A model generated the notes under the pieces. The model made no database searches. It had not been told where the DNA came from and saw nothing but the letters and a program-made list of their open reading frames with translations. Below are positions 8,629 through 17,989 of a stretch of 64,000 nucleotides of DNA, piece by piece. A program made the translations under genes and the position numbers. How positions within the stretch are numbered: the stretch's first letter is position 1; each line of letters opens with the position of its first letter. Source of the stretch: Faucicola sp902506215 (GTDB taxonomy: Bacteria > Pseudomonadota > Gammaproteobacteria > Pseudomonadales > Moraxellaceae); assembly GCA_016888885.1 (NCBI GenBank), contig CP069437.1, positions 1,364,001 to 1,428,000 on the forward strand, given 5' to 3'.

Positions 8629-8932
8629 AAGGATTTTAAACTTATATACGTTGCTAGCAAACGTCGTCACAGCGTAACTTTCACAGGTTAATCTGCTGTT
8701 AGAAGCTTGAGCAAAGACTACCGTTTAGCAAGCATCTGTTTTTAAAAAGCATCTGTTTTTTAAAAAGGTTTTAAAAAGCTTTTGCGAGTTTTTTAGACAA
8801 ATTATTGCCATTGCTTTCACTATTTTATTCTATGATAGCGCTGTGTTTGAGCGTAACGTTTACTTAATAAGTGCCATGGTGCATTTTTACAAGTGGCAAT
8901 GTATTAACAATAACAAATTCTTAAGGATCGGC

Positions 8933-10111
8933 ATGAATAATTTCCAATATTACAACCCTGTGCGTATCGTATTTGGCGAAGGTCAAATCAAAGAACTCGC
9001 CAATCTTGTCCCTGACAATGCCCGCGTACTTATCACTTATGGTGGCAGCTCTGCCAAAAAAACCGGCACACTCGATGAGGTCAAAACCGCGCTACAAGGT
9101 AAACAGCGCGAAATCTTTGAATTTGGCGGCATTGAGCCAAATCCAGAATTTAATACCTTGATGAAAGCCGTCGATATGGTACATGCCAACAACATTGACT
9201 TTTTGCTCGCTGTCGGTGGTGGCTCAGTACTTGATGGCACCAAATTTGTTGCATTGACTGCCACCTTAGATGACGACAAAGACCATGAAAAAGCGTGGGA
9301 AGCGTTAAAAGGATATACCCGTGACATTCAAAATGCGCTACCGCTCGGTACTGTACTCACCATTCCAGCAACAGGCTCAGAGATGAATTCAGGCGGCGTT
9401 ATCAATCATAGCGAGCGTCATGCCAAATTGCCTTTTGGTAACCCACTGGTATTCCCGCAGTTTTCGATTCTTGACCCTGCCAAAACCTTAACGCTACCTG
9501 AGCGTCAAGTGATGAATGGCGTGGGCGATGCGTTTGTGCATGTGATGGAGCAGTATCTGACTTACCCAGTCAACGCCAAAGTCCAAGATAGTTTCTCTGA
9601 AAGTCTGCTCAAAATCTTGATTGAAGAAGGCCGTGCTGTCAAAGCCAACCCTAACGACATGGAAACGCGTAAAAATATCATGTGGACAGCGACAATGGCA
9701 CTCAATGGTCTCATTGGCACGGGCGTACCACAAGACTGGACCACCCATATGATTGGACATGAATTAACCTCACTACACGGTATCGACCACGCCCGCACCT
9801 TGACCATTGTGTTGCCTGGGGTGATGCGTGAGCTCAAAGATAGTAAAAAAGACAAGTTACTACAGTACGCCAAAAACGTTTGGCATATCACTGAAGGTAG
9901 CGATGAGGATAAAATCGAACAAGCGATTGTTAACACCGAAAACTTCTTCCGCGAGCTTGGCTTACCGGTGAGATTGTCAGATGCCGACCTTGATGCGGCT
10001 GCTATCGCGCCAATTTTAAGCCAATTAGAAGAACATAATATGGTCAAACTTGGTGAACATCGTAGCAATGATTTGGCAGTGTCTGAGCGGATTTTGCGCT
10101 CAGCGATTTGA
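8933..10111 (+). CDS. yqhD: Iron/zinc-dependent alcohol dehydrogenase (aldehyde reductase) YqhD
   Basis: A 392-residue group III metal-dependent alcohol dehydrogenase very like YqhD, an NADPH-dependent reductase that detoxifies short-chain and peroxidation-derived aldehydes. The start MNNFQYYNPVRIVFGEGQI is preferred because AAGGATC lies just upstream; 30 extra codons upstream (from 8843) are not family-like. The nucleotide-binding GGGSVLDGTKF is near residue 95. The metal ligands are the Asp and His of NGVGDAFVHVMEQY and the two His of GHELTSLHGIDHARTL. It is divergent from nemA. The promoter region has been reshaped by the IS982 insertion about 300 bases upstream. Confidence 0.92.
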   Translation: MNNFQYYNPVRIVFGEGQIKELANLVPDNARVLITYGGSSAKKTGTLDEVKTALQGKQREIFEFGGIEPNPEFNTLMKAVDMVHANNIDFLLAVGGGSVLDGTKFVALTATLDDDKDHEKAWEALKGYTRDIQNALPLGTVLTIPATGSEMNSGGVINHSERHAKLPFGNPLVFPQFSILDPAKTLTLPERQVMNGVGDAFVHVMEQYLTYPVNAKVQDSFSESLLKILIEEGRAVKANPNDMETRKNIMWTATMALNGLIGTGVPQDWTTHMIGHELTSLHGIDHARTLTIVLPGVMRELKDSKKDKLLQYAKNVWHITEGSDEDKIEQAIVNTENFFRELGLPVRLSDADLDAAAIAPILSQLEEHNMVKLGEHRSNDLAVSERILRSAI

Positions 10112-10123
10112 TGATATAAAAAT

Positions 10124-10168
10124 GGTATAAAAAAAGACCTAGCAAATCGCTAGGTCTTTTTTTATACC
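10124..10168. terminator. Bidirectional terminator between yqhD and the antiporter gene
   Basis: A perfect 20-bp stem (GGTATAAAAAAAGACCTAGC with its complement) closes a 5-nt loop. A and T runs inside the arms give a U tract in both directions, suiting the convergent yqhD and antiporter genes. Confidence 0.9.
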
Positions 10169-10173
10169 AACAG

Positions 10174-11682
10174 TTAAAAACCATTGGGATTTGCCAATTC
10201 ATCATGTCCATCTTTATTAATCACTTTTGGCAATGGCAACGCCATACCGACACTACTAGGCGTCTCTTGAATCACCACAGGCGGCGGCTGATAACGGGTA
10301 ATCACTTCATTACCCTGCTCATCCTCGCTGAGCACATACTGGTAGCCTTTGCGATTAAAGCGTTTAACTAGCCTTTGATACCACCCTGCAAAACCTGTCG
10401 TGGGTTCGTTGGGGTTATGATAAAACGCATTCATCACCGCAGGTAGCCCAAGACCACATACCACGCCCGACATCAATACCACGATAAAGGTATAACCCAC
10501 CAAAAAGCTGCTATAAGGCTGCAATTCTGGGACGTTAGAAACCGATAAAATCAACGCCAAAGAAATCGCCCCGCGTACCCCGCCCCACGATAAAATCGTC
10601 AAACTACCGTTATAACTGTTTTTTCGGACATCAGACAACAGGCTAAAAGACGCAAAATTTGCCAAAAAACGGGATAAATGCAGACAAATAAATGCCACCA
10701 CACCGCCCAAAATCAACGAGGTATTCAGCTCTAATATAAATAGCTCCAGACCGATAAGGGTGAATAAGAATGAATTGATAATCCCCTCAATGGCTTGCCA
10801 AAAGTGATTCACATAGGTGATTTCACCTTCGTCTAAAATTTGGTGCCAACGGTTACCGACAATCAAACCACCGACCACACAAGCAATGGGCGCGGAAGCA
10901 TGCGCATACAATGCCACTAAATACGACCCACACGCCAAAAATGCTGTGGTCAAAATCAGTGACTCCATCTCGTGTTTACCGCTTAAGATAAGCAGCGCCA
11001 TCTGCCCAAAAAACCAACCAATAATCCCTGCGACCACGATTTCATACAACAACACTTCTACTGTGGTCACAATGCTAAAGCCATTGCCTTGCAGACCATG
11101 CAAAATAGTCATAAACAGCGCAATACACACCGCATCATTGAACAGCGACTCACCTTCTAGCTTAATCATCAAATGGCGCGGCGCTTTGATAGAGCTAAGC
11201 ACGCCTTTGATGCCAATTGGGTCAGTCGCACCCAGTGCCGCGCCCAATAACAGCAATACCGCAAACGGGATATTTTCCCCTGTGAGCCACTGAAAGCCAA
11301 ACATAAGGCTTGCAAAAAACAGCGCACACAGTGCCAATGCGATACTTGCCAAAATGCCAATCGGTTTCCAATAGTTTTTGAGATCGGACACCTTAAACGT
11401 CAGCGCCGATGCCGTCAAAATAAAACAAATCACCCCATTGATTAAAAAATCGTAAAGATCGATATCACGCACCGCATTTTGGATACTGGTGATATTGATG
11501 GTAATAAACTCGTTGCCATTGAGCAGGCTTGCGCTCCACTGCAAAATAAAAACCAGTAGCGCCGACACAATGGGCACCCCAATGGCTTGTGGAAAGTCCA
11601 AAATCCGCTTGTTAAATAGCGTGGTAATGATGGACAAGGCACAAACGGCTGCAAAAATTTGTAAAAAAATAAAATTTCCCAT
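10174..11682 (-). CDS. CPA1-type Na+(K+)/H+ antiporter
   Basis: A 502-residue cation:proton antiporter of the CPA1/NhaP group in the inner membrane. About twelve hydrophobic segments are followed by a hydrophilic C-terminal tail from roughly residue 420. Family motifs are ALGATDPIGIKGVL near residue 150 (the TDP ion-binding helix), LEGESLFNDAVCIALF near residue 177 (the ND motif typical of electroneutral CPA1 exchangers), and LSWGGVRGAISLAL near residue 365. The role is pH and sodium homeostasis; ion choice cannot be read from sequence. It is convergent with yqhD and separated from the sensor kinase upstream by a terminator. Confidence 0.9.
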   Translation of the reverse strand: MGNFIFLQIFAAVCALSIITTLFNKRILDFPQAIGVPIVSALLVFILQWSASLLNGNEFITINITSIQNAVRDIDLYDFLINGVICFILTASALTFKVSDLKNYWKPIGILASIALALCALFFASLMFGFQWLTGENIPFAVLLLLGAALGATDPIGIKGVLSSIKAPRHLMIKLEGESLFNDAVCIALFMTILHGLQGNGFSIVTTVEVLLYEIVVAGIIGWFFGQMALLILSGKHEMESLILTTAFLACGSYLVALYAHASAPIACVVGGLIVGNRWHQILDEGEITYVNHFWQAIEGIINSFLFTLIGLELFILELNTSLILGGVVAFICLHLSRFLANFASFSLLSDVRKNSYNGSLTILSWGGVRGAISLALILSVSNVPELQPYSSFLVGYTFIVVLMSGVVCGLGLPAVMNAFYHNPNEPTTGFAGWYQRLVKRFNRKGYQYVLSEDEQGNEVITRYQPPPVVIQETPSSVGMALPLPKVINKDGHDELANPNGF

Positions 11683-11769
11683 AGGCGTTTTTTTAGCTCT
11701 TCATTTTATAAAACATTGTCACCAAAGCCATTTTTAGCCGTGACCAAGCAAAAATACTTCAACAGAAAT

Positions 11770-11801
11770 AAAACCCTACCACAAACTGTGGTAGGGTTTT
11801 A
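11770..11801 (-). terminator. Terminator of the hybrid sensor kinase gene
   Basis: AAACCCTACCACA pairs with its complement across a 4-nt loop. On the minus strand the stem ends in TTTTATTT. It lies about 50 bases beyond the kinase stop. Confidence 0.8.
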
Positions 11802-11852
11802 CCGTAAGCAATTGTTTGCGCAAATGCAAGCAATTTTTTTGATTAATATCTC

Positions 11853-13520
11853 TTAACCCGTGTTGGCGACATGATGCAGCCAGCGCTGAATCATCACATC
11901 AAGCGCTTCAGGCTTATAGGGCTTGGTACAATAATCTTGCATACCCGCGTTAAGGTATACTTCTTTGTCCCCATGCATGGCGTGTGCCGTCACTGCAATG
12001 ATAGGCGGCAACTGACTAAACGACTGTTTGAGTATTTTGGTGGCTTCCACCCCATCCATGATGGGCATTTGATGATCCATCAAAATGATGTGATATTTGC
12101 TAGGGTCAGCTTTATAAAAATTGACGGCCTCTAACCCATCTTTGGCTCGGGTGACTTCATAGCCATATTTTTTTAGGCTTTTGACCGCGACCATGGCATT
12201 TAGCTCATTGTCTTCTGCTAGCAGAACATGGGCAGGCAGCCGTTCTAGCGGTTGTATTGTGGTTTCATCATGACTTTGGTGCCACTGCTGATAGCTGATT
12301 TCATCAGTTGCTATCATGGGTAGAGATAGGGTAAAGGTCGAGCCTTTATTTTTTTCACTGGTTACCTTAATCGTGCCGCCCATCCCTTCTGCCAACGCTT
12401 TGCACACAGATAGCCCTAGCCCTGTACCCCCATATAACCGATGGGTAAACTTATCAGCTTGATTATAGGCATCAAAAATCACTGCCAATGATTCAGGCTT
12501 GATGCCAACACCCGTGTCAATCACATTGAATTTGATTTGGTGTCTATCACCGCCATTCATGGCTTGAATGGTCACTTTACCTTGTTTTGGGGTAAATTTG
12601 ATGGCGTTATTGACTAGATTGATTAAAATCTGTCGCACCCGTACCGGATCGGTGTTGACATATTTGGGCAAGTTGTCAGAGTAATCGAAGACTAGCTCCA
12701 CGCTGTTGTCTTTTGCAGGGGCTAAAAAGCATTGATACACGTCTTGGCATAGCTGTGCTAAATCAACGGGGATACTCTCAAAACGTATCTTACCTGATTC
12801 TACTTTGGATAAATCCAAAATGTCGTTGACGATGGTCAGCAGATGCTCATTGGACGCTTTAATCGATTTGATATAGTGTTGCTGCTGCGTATCAAGCGGT
12901 GTCTGCTCAAGCAATTCAAGCATGCCCATGATACCATTCATCGGCGTGCGAATTTCATGGCTCATATTGGCCAAAAATGCGGTCTTTACCTCATCGGCGC
13001 GCTCAGCTTGGTAACGCTGCTGCCGTAATTTTAAGGTATCACTGACCATCGCCGCCAAATCCGCTAGCACACGTTGTTGATTGGCATCAAAATCTTGATG
13101 CGGCTGGTCGTCAATCACACACAGCGCACCCAAAGCAAATTCCCTACCTTGACTGTCGTGAACCACGATGGGTGCGCCAGCATAAAACCGAATATATGGG
13201 TAACCGGTAACCAAAGGATTGTTTTTAAATCGGGTATCTTGGTGAGTATCGAGCGTGACAAAGGTGTCGTTTTGTGTAATGGTGTAATTGCAAAAAGCAA
13301 CATCACGGCTGGTTGAATGTTCTTTTAGACCAATTCTTGACTTAAAAAACTGGATATCAGCATCCAAAAAAGTAATAGCGACAATCTTAGTACCAAAAAA
13401 CGCCTTAGCCAAAGCACTAATACGCTCAAATTCGCATTCTTTATTTGTTTGGATGATATGGTACTCATCCAATACCGCTAGACGCTGTTTTTCATTGTTT
13501 GCTATAGGATATGATATCAT
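11853..13520 (-). CDS. GAF-domain hybrid histidine kinase/response regulator
   Basis: A 555-residue cytoplasmic hybrid sensor kinase. A GAF domain occupies about residues 20-165 (YPYIRFYAGAPIV, LGALCVID). The HisKA helix has phospho-acceptor His188 in NMSHEIRTPMNG. The HATPase domain follows, with NLVNNAIKFTP (N box), DTGVGI (G1) and GGTGLGLSVCK (G2). A C-terminal receiver has Asp482 in LMDHQMPIMDG. No membrane segment is present, so the signal must be intracellular or reach the GAF domain directly. There is no partner regulator beside it; the attached receiver probably passes phosphate to an unlinked Hpt protein or acts internally. It is followed by tcdA only after an opposite-facing gap, and the stimulus is unknown. 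Confidence 0.9.
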   Translation of the reverse strand: MISYPIANNEKQRLAVLDEYHIIQTNKECEFERISALAKAFFGTKIVAITFLDADIQFFKSRIGLKEHSTSRDVAFCNYTITQNDTFVTLDTHQDTRFKNNPLVTGYPYIRFYAGAPIVVHDSQGREFALGALCVIDDQPHQDFDANQQRVLADLAAMVSDTLKLRQQRYQAERADEVKTAFLANMSHEIRTPMNGIMGMLELLEQTPLDTQQQHYIKSIKASNEHLLTIVNDILDLSKVESGKIRFESIPVDLAQLCQDVYQCFLAPAKDNSVELVFDYSDNLPKYVNTDPVRVRQILINLVNNAIKFTPKQGKVTIQAMNGGDRHQIKFNVIDTGVGIKPESLAVIFDAYNQADKFTHRLYGGTGLGLSVCKALAEGMGGTIKVTSEKNKGSTFTLSLPMIATDEISYQQWHQSHDETTIQPLERLPAHVLLAEDNELNAMVAVKSLKKYGYEVTRAKDGLEAVNFYKADPSKYHIILMDHQMPIMDGVEATKILKQSFSQLPPIIAVTAHAMHGDKEVYLNAGMQDYCTKPYKPEALDVMIQRWLHHVANTG

Positions 13521-13565
13521 CTCGTTGACAGTGTCCTACTACGTGATAAAAATTAAACGCTGAGG

Positions 13566-14366
13566 TTATTTTAACGCTTCAGCCACCAACATCATGCCCA
13601 CCACTGAGGTCACGGCAACGGCTGAACCATAACCGCCACAATGCAGACCACCTGCTTGACAGGACTTATCAACAATCGGCGGCTGTGATGAAAATACACA
13701 ACGAATACCAAATTTTTCTTTCATCGCACGATTGATACCATAATCTTGGCGAAGTCGCTGTCTGACTTTAGCCAGTAGCGGATCTTGGTAAGTATCCTTA
13801 AGATCTGCCACCTGAATTTGGGTCGGATCCGTCTTGCCACCTGCGCCGCCTGCCATAATTAACTTTAATTTATTGAATCGGCAATGTAGCGCAAGCGCAA
13901 GCTTGGCATTCATATCATCGACACAATCTAATACCACGAGCTGTTTGCCTGATTGTTTAAGCTGTGATTGTAAAGCACGATTAGGTATTAACAATTTTAC
14001 GTTATCTTTGCTCAAAAAATCGTCAACCAAATGTAATTTGATATGCGGATTGATTTCTTTGATACGTTCTGCCATGGCTTCAATTTTGCTTTTACCAAAA
14101 TTGCTATCGGTAGCGGGTAATTGTCGATTGACATTGGAAGCTACTAGCACATCCATGTCAATTAATGTCATCTCGCCCACACCTGTACGAGCCAGCCCCT
14201 CAGCTGCCCATGAGCCCACCCCGCCCACGCCCACCACATACGCATGCAAATTCTCAAACTTACTAAATTGCGCGGCACCGTACAGTTTTTGGGTACCGGC
14301 AAAACGGCGTTGGTGTTGCGCGTCAGTTAATGTCATATCAGGCGTCATCTCAGCTGTCATTGTCAT
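13566..14366 (-). CDS. tcdA: tRNA threonylcarbamoyladenosine dehydratase
   Basis: A 266-residue E1-like enzyme matching TcdA (CsdL), which uses ATP to cyclise t6A37 to ct6A in tRNA. The nucleotide-binding motif GVGGVGSWAAEGLARTG is near residue 47, followed by LIDMDVLVASNVNRQ. The C-terminal half includes the FGIRCVFSSQPP and GGYGSAVAVTSVVG segments. The start is uncertain because several ATG codons occur in the first 12 residues and no strong ribosome binding site marks one. It begins 8 bases after the tatD-family stop and is likely co-transcribed with it. Confidence 0.92.
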   Translation of the reverse strand: MTMTAEMTPDMTLTDAQHQRRFAGTQKLYGAAQFSKFENLHAYVVGVGGVGSWAAEGLARTGVGEMTLIDMDVLVASNVNRQLPATDSNFGKSKIEAMAERIKEINPHIKLHLVDDFLSKDNVKLLIPNRALQSQLKQSGKQLVVLDCVDDMNAKLALALHCRFNKLKLIMAGGAGGKTDPTQIQVADLKDTYQDPLLAKVRQRLRQDYGINRAMKEKFGIRCVFSSQPPIVDKSCQAGGLHCGGYGSAVAVTSVVGMMLVAEALK

Positions 14367-14374
14367 GGTTTATC

Positions 14375-15289
14375 TTAATCTTGGTCAGGGTTTATGTTAA
14401 ATTTGTTTGGGATGGGATACTCCCAGCTGACTTGCAGCGCAGCGCAGCTATTTTGCCACAGTTGCTTGGCGAGCCGTGATTGATCTTTTTTTAATAAGTC
14501 TGATAACGCTGTCAGCACGTAAGGCAGATTGGCAGGTACATTGCGCCTACCGTGCGTCTCATGACAGGGCAGCGGCGTAAAGTCTGGGCAGTCCGTCTCA
14601 ATCACAATAGCCTCAAGCCCGACGGTTTTGACAAGCTCTGTAAGGGTATGGCGCAGTTTTTTGGCATTTGGATTGGTCACTTGCCCGGTGATACCGATTT
14701 TAAAGCCCAAATTGACCAGCGCTTTGGCTTCTTGGATGCCGCCACTAAAACTATGGGCAATCCCCCCTTGGGTGAATTTTTGTGCTTTTAACACCTTAAT
14801 CACATCGCCATGTGCGCGGCGAATATGTAGCAGCGCTGGCAGTTGATAGTGTTTTGCCAATTCAAGCTGCTGACCAAAAAAATCTTGCTGCCTAGCGTAA
14901 TTTTCTGCAGTTTTCATCGGCGCAGTGAAAGTATCAAGCCCAATTTCCCCAATCGCAATGGGTGAATATTGCTCAATATACTGCTCTAGCTGCTGCAAAT
15001 CGCTATCTTTATGCTCCGTGATATAAAAAGGATGCAACCCAAAGGCTAAATGCGCCAAAGGTGTGGCTTTGCCTTGCTGCCCATAGCCTTGCATTTGCTG
15101 TTGGCACGCCACCATTTTTGCAAAATACTTTGCTAAAAAGCCGATTAAAACCAGATGACGAACCCCGTTATCCCATGCCAATTGTGATTGGATTTCGCGG
15201 TCATGATCGAAGGTATCCACATCAAAATGGGTATGCGTATCAATTAATGGCAAATCAAACGAGCAAGCCGTATCATTTAATATAGTCAT
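14375..15289 (-). CDS. TatD-family metal-dependent hydrolase
   Basis: A 304-residue TatD/YcfH-type amidohydrolase. The metal-binding signature DTHTHFD is at about residues 17-23, AIGEIGLD near residue 137, the LLHIRRAHGD histidine strand near residue 176, GGIAHSFSGG near residue 197, and IVIETDCPDFTP near residue 252. Members are Mg-dependent 3'-5' DNases or related hydrolases. It is slightly longer than the usual 260 residues owing to small insertions. It probably forms a two-gene operon with tcdA. Confidence 0.88.
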   Translation of the reverse strand: MTILNDTACSFDLPLIDTHTHFDVDTFDHDREIQSQLAWDNGVRHLVLIGFLAKYFAKMVACQQQMQGYGQQGKATPLAHLAFGLHPFYITEHKDSDLQQLEQYIEQYSPIAIGEIGLDTFTAPMKTAENYARQQDFFGQQLELAKHYQLPALLHIRRAHGDVIKVLKAQKFTQGGIAHSFSGGIQEAKALVNLGFKIGITGQVTNPNAKKLRHTLTELVKTVGLEAIVIETDCPDFTPLPCHETHGRRNVPANLPYVLTALSDLLKKDQSRLAKQLWQNSCAALQVSWEYPIPNKFNINPDQD

Positions 15290-15414
15290 ATCATTTCAAA
15301 TACTGTGGTTTGACAATGCCGTTTAACTGGCTGTATGGCACGGTCAATTGCGGGGCAGCCCATGAACGTCATCTATTTATCCTTTATTTGTTATTTGCCC
15401 CTAACATAAAATTT

Positions 15415-15585
15415 TTAGCCATTGTTTAAGTTATGGTTATCCTGCTCAGTATTTTTAAGTGTGTTTTTAATAGATAGAGTTTTAGGCGACTTGGTAACTT
15501 TATCAGCCCGTTGACTACTGCGTCTAGGTAGCAACAATAAAGCTGTGGCAGCAACTCCTAGTTTAATCACCCTCGACATTCTCAT
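15415..15585 (-). CDS. Short hypothetical protein resembling its upstream neighbour
   Basis: A 56-codon open reading frame starting MRMSRVIKLGVAATALLLL, with a basic and polar tail rich in Lys, Thr and Asn. A purine-rich GAGGCGGGG stretch precedes the start. Its N-terminus (SRVIKLGVAATALLLLPRR) resembles that of the 83-residue protein at 15769-16020 (SNLIKLGVLGAAYYMLKGR): polar lead, IKLGV, one hydrophobic segment, then a basic stop. The two may be diverged copies of a small single-span or membrane-anchored protein. No function is known. The similarity to a neighbour is the main reason to believe it is a gene. Confidence 0.45.
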   Translation of the reverse strand: MRMSRVIKLGVAATALLLLPRRSSQRADKVTKSPKTLSIKNTLKNTEQDNHNLNNG

Positions 15586-15653
15586 ACCCCGCCTCGCCTT
15601 ACCTTGGTTTTTAAACCTTAGTTTTTAAACCTTAGTTCTTAGCAGTAATGCCA

Positions 15654-15699
15654 TAAAAAAACCCATCAGTCGATACCGGTTTAATGGCGGACTAATGGG
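15654..15699 (-). terminator. Terminator of the small membrane protein gene
   Basis: CCCATCAGTC and GACTAATGGG pair with one mismatch across an 18-nt loop; on the minus strand this is followed by seven T. It ends the unit at 15769-16020. Confidence 0.65.
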
Positions 15700-15768
15700 C
15701 TGTTTTCAAATGCCGTTATGGATATAGCTGTTATATAATAACGTAATTTGATAAGTATTCGATAACTA

Positions 15769-16020
15769 TTAGAATTTTTTACCCAATACTTTAGCAGCCA
15801 GCTCTTTACCCATGGTAAATGCGGTAGTCTTGGCAGGTTTCGTGCCATTTGAATTTGCCGCAGTATTGTCAGCAGGCTCATTATCAACCGGTGCTGGATT
15901 ATTTGCTTTGTTTTCAATAGTTGGCTGGGTTTTATTACGACCTTTTAACATATAGTAAGCGGCACCGAGTACGCCAAGTTTAATAAGGTTTGATTTGGTT
16001 ACGCCATTTGGAAATTGCAT
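15769..16020 (-). CDS. Small single-span hypothetical protein
   Basis: An 83-residue protein with one hydrophobic segment (LIKLGVLGAAYYML, residues 12-25) followed by basic residues, then a low-complexity Asn/Ala/Pro/Asp linker (residues 35-65) and a C-terminal basic amphipathic stretch (MGKELAAKVLGKKF). The layout suggests an N-terminally anchored protein with a flexible arm. It has its own downstream terminator and lies between prfC and the related short ORF at 15415-15585. I do not recognise the family. Confidence 0.65.
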   Translation of the reverse strand: MQFPNGVTKSNLIKLGVLGAAYYMLKGRNKTQPTIENKANNPAPVDNEPADNTAANSNGTKPAKTTAFTMGKELAAKVLGKKF

Positions 16021-16194
16021 AGTATCCTCGCTTTTGTTGTCGTTGTTAAAATTTTAAATTAGTAGTTATCGCTAATGGATCCATTGTAACCAAAATTTAA
16101 GCGGTTTACTAAAGTAATTAGGTTACCAATATTTATTATTTGCCCTCATTGGGTTATCGTTTGGTAAATTGGGTAAAATCCTTTTACGGTTGAA

Positions 16195-16220
16195 AATAAG
16201 CTGACAGGGTTTGTCAGCTT
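16195..16220 (-). terminator. Probable prfC terminator
   Basis: AAGCTGACA (16198-16206) and TGTCAGCTT (16212-16220) form a 9-bp stem with a 5-nt loop; on the minus strand it continues ATTTTC. It lies about 50 bases past the prfC stop. Confidence 0.55.
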
Positions 16221-16268
16221 TTCTGCGGTTATGGTGATGAATGTATCAATGTATCAATGCTCACGTTA

Positions 16269-17849
16269 TCAATGCTCACGGGTGGCGCTAAAGGTAATTT
16301 CTGGATAACGCTCTTGCATCAATTTAAGATTAACCCGGCTTGGGGCAAGATAGGTCAAATAACCACCGCCATCAACAGATAACTGGTCGTGGGCTTTTTT
16401 CTTAAACTTCTCAAACGCCACTTTGTCATCACAATGCACCCAGCGCACCGTCGCAATCGACACAGGCTCAAAGGTACATTGCACTTTATATTCCTCAAGC
16501 AGGCGATGCGCGACCACTTCAAACTGTAGCACCCCTACCGCGCCCAAAATCAAATCATTGTTGATTTGCGGCATAAATACTTGGGTGGCGCCTTCTTCTG
16601 ATAGCTGCTGTAAACCTTTTTGCAGTTGTTTGGATTTTAGTGGGTCTTTAAGTACCACACGGCGAAATAATTCTGGCGCAAAGTGGGGAATGCCTGTAAA
16701 GTTTAAAGTTTCGCCTTCGGTAAAGCTATCGCCAATTTGGATGGTGCCGTGATTATGTAAGCCGATGATATCGCCCGAATACGCTTCTTCCAGCGCTTCG
16801 CGGTCACCTGCCAAAAATGTCAAGGCATCTGAAATGCGTACTTCTTTGCCCAAGCGCACATGTTTCATTTTCATGCCTTTTTCGTACTTGCCTGAACACA
16901 CCCGCATGAAGGCAATACGGTCACGGTGTTTTGGGTCCATGTTAGCTTGGATTTTAAAGACAAAGCCGGAGAATTTTTCTTCATCGGCTTTGACAGTGCG
17001 TTCAACGGCGTCATGGTCTTTAGGCGCTGGGGCGTATTGGGTCAGTACATCAAGCACCATGTTAATGCCAAAGTTACCCAAAGCCGTACCAAACAGCACA
17101 GGCGTTTGTTTACCGGTCAAAAATTCATCGACATCCCAATCTTCATGTGCCATTTTTGCAAGCTCTAGGCTTTCTTCAAATTCACGGAAGGCAATTTCAC
17201 CGATTCTCTCGCGGACATCTGGATAGTCATAGCCATCACGGCTCTCAATCTCGACAATCTCAGTACCATGACCTTTTTGATAAAAATAGGTTTTATCTTC
17301 GCTGATGTTATACACCCCAACAAAATGCTGACCTGTACCAATTGGCCACGTCATCGGCACACATTGGATTTTTAGGACGTTTTCAATTTCATCAAGCAGT
17401 GATAACGGATCACGGATTTCGCGGTCAAGCTTGTTAACAAATGAGATAATCGGCGTGTCACGCATCCGACATACTTCCATCAGCTTGATGGTTCGCTCTT
17501 CAACCCCTTTTGCCCCATCAATCACCATCAGTGCGCTGTCCACCGCGGTTAAGGTACGATAGGTATCTTCTGAAAAGTCGGCATGACCTGGGGTGTCTAG
17601 CAGATTGACCATGTTGTCAGCATAGGGAAACTGCATTACCGAGGTGGTAATCGAGATACCACGCTCTTGCTCCATGCTCATCCAGTCAGATGTCGCGTGT
17701 TTGTCGGTTTTGCGTGATTTGACTTCACCTGCGCGCTGAATTGCTTGCCCCCACAGCAGTAATTTTTCGGTCATGGTGGTTTTACCGGCATCGGGGTGCG
17801 AGATAATAGCAAAAGTGCGGCGTTTGGCGATTTCAGAATGTAGTGACAT
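16269..17849 (-). CDS. prfC: Peptide chain release factor 3
   Basis: A 526-residue translational GTPase, the usual length for RF3, which recycles RF1/RF2 from the ribosome after peptide release. The P-loop SHPDAGKTTMTEKLL is at residues 18-32, the switch region ERGISITTSV near residue 60, DTPGHADFSED near residue 88, and the NKLDRE guanine-specificity motif near residue 143. RF3-specific domain II/III sequence follows, including FVFKIQANMDPKHRDR. A 14-base duplication (TATCAATGCTCACG) spans the stop codon and the bases just beyond it. Confidence 0.95.
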   Translation of the reverse strand: MSLHSEIAKRRTFAIISHPDAGKTTMTEKLLLWGQAIQRAGEVKSRKTDKHATSDWMSMEQERGISITTSVMQFPYADNMVNLLDTPGHADFSEDTYRTLTAVDSALMVIDGAKGVEERTIKLMEVCRMRDTPIISFVNKLDREIRDPLSLLDEIENVLKIQCVPMTWPIGTGQHFVGVYNISEDKTYFYQKGHGTEIVEIESRDGYDYPDVRERIGEIAFREFEESLELAKMAHEDWDVDEFLTGKQTPVLFGTALGNFGINMVLDVLTQYAPAPKDHDAVERTVKADEEKFSGFVFKIQANMDPKHRDRIAFMRVCSGKYEKGMKMKHVRLGKEVRISDALTFLAGDREALEEAYSGDIIGLHNHGTIQIGDSFTEGETLNFTGIPHFAPELFRRVVLKDPLKSKQLQKGLQQLSEEGATQVFMPQINNDLILGAVGVLQFEVVAHRLLEEYKVQCTFEPVSIATVRWVHCDDKVAFEKFKKKAHDQLSVDGGGYLTYLAPSRVNLKLMQERYPEITFSATREH

Positions 17850-17989
17850 AGTGTTTGACTTATTTGACTTAAAAGTAGCGAGGCTTGATAACTGATAAAA
17901 GAAAGAATAAAAAAGATGGCATATTGTAGCCGATTTTACGTTTGATTGCGATTTTCACGGGTTATTATTGCGCATCACGCGGGCGATTT

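Noticed and set aside
8843..8932. Extended N-terminus of yqhD (30 extra residues)
   Set aside because: The extra residues do not match the family, and AAGGATC precedes the ATG at 8933.
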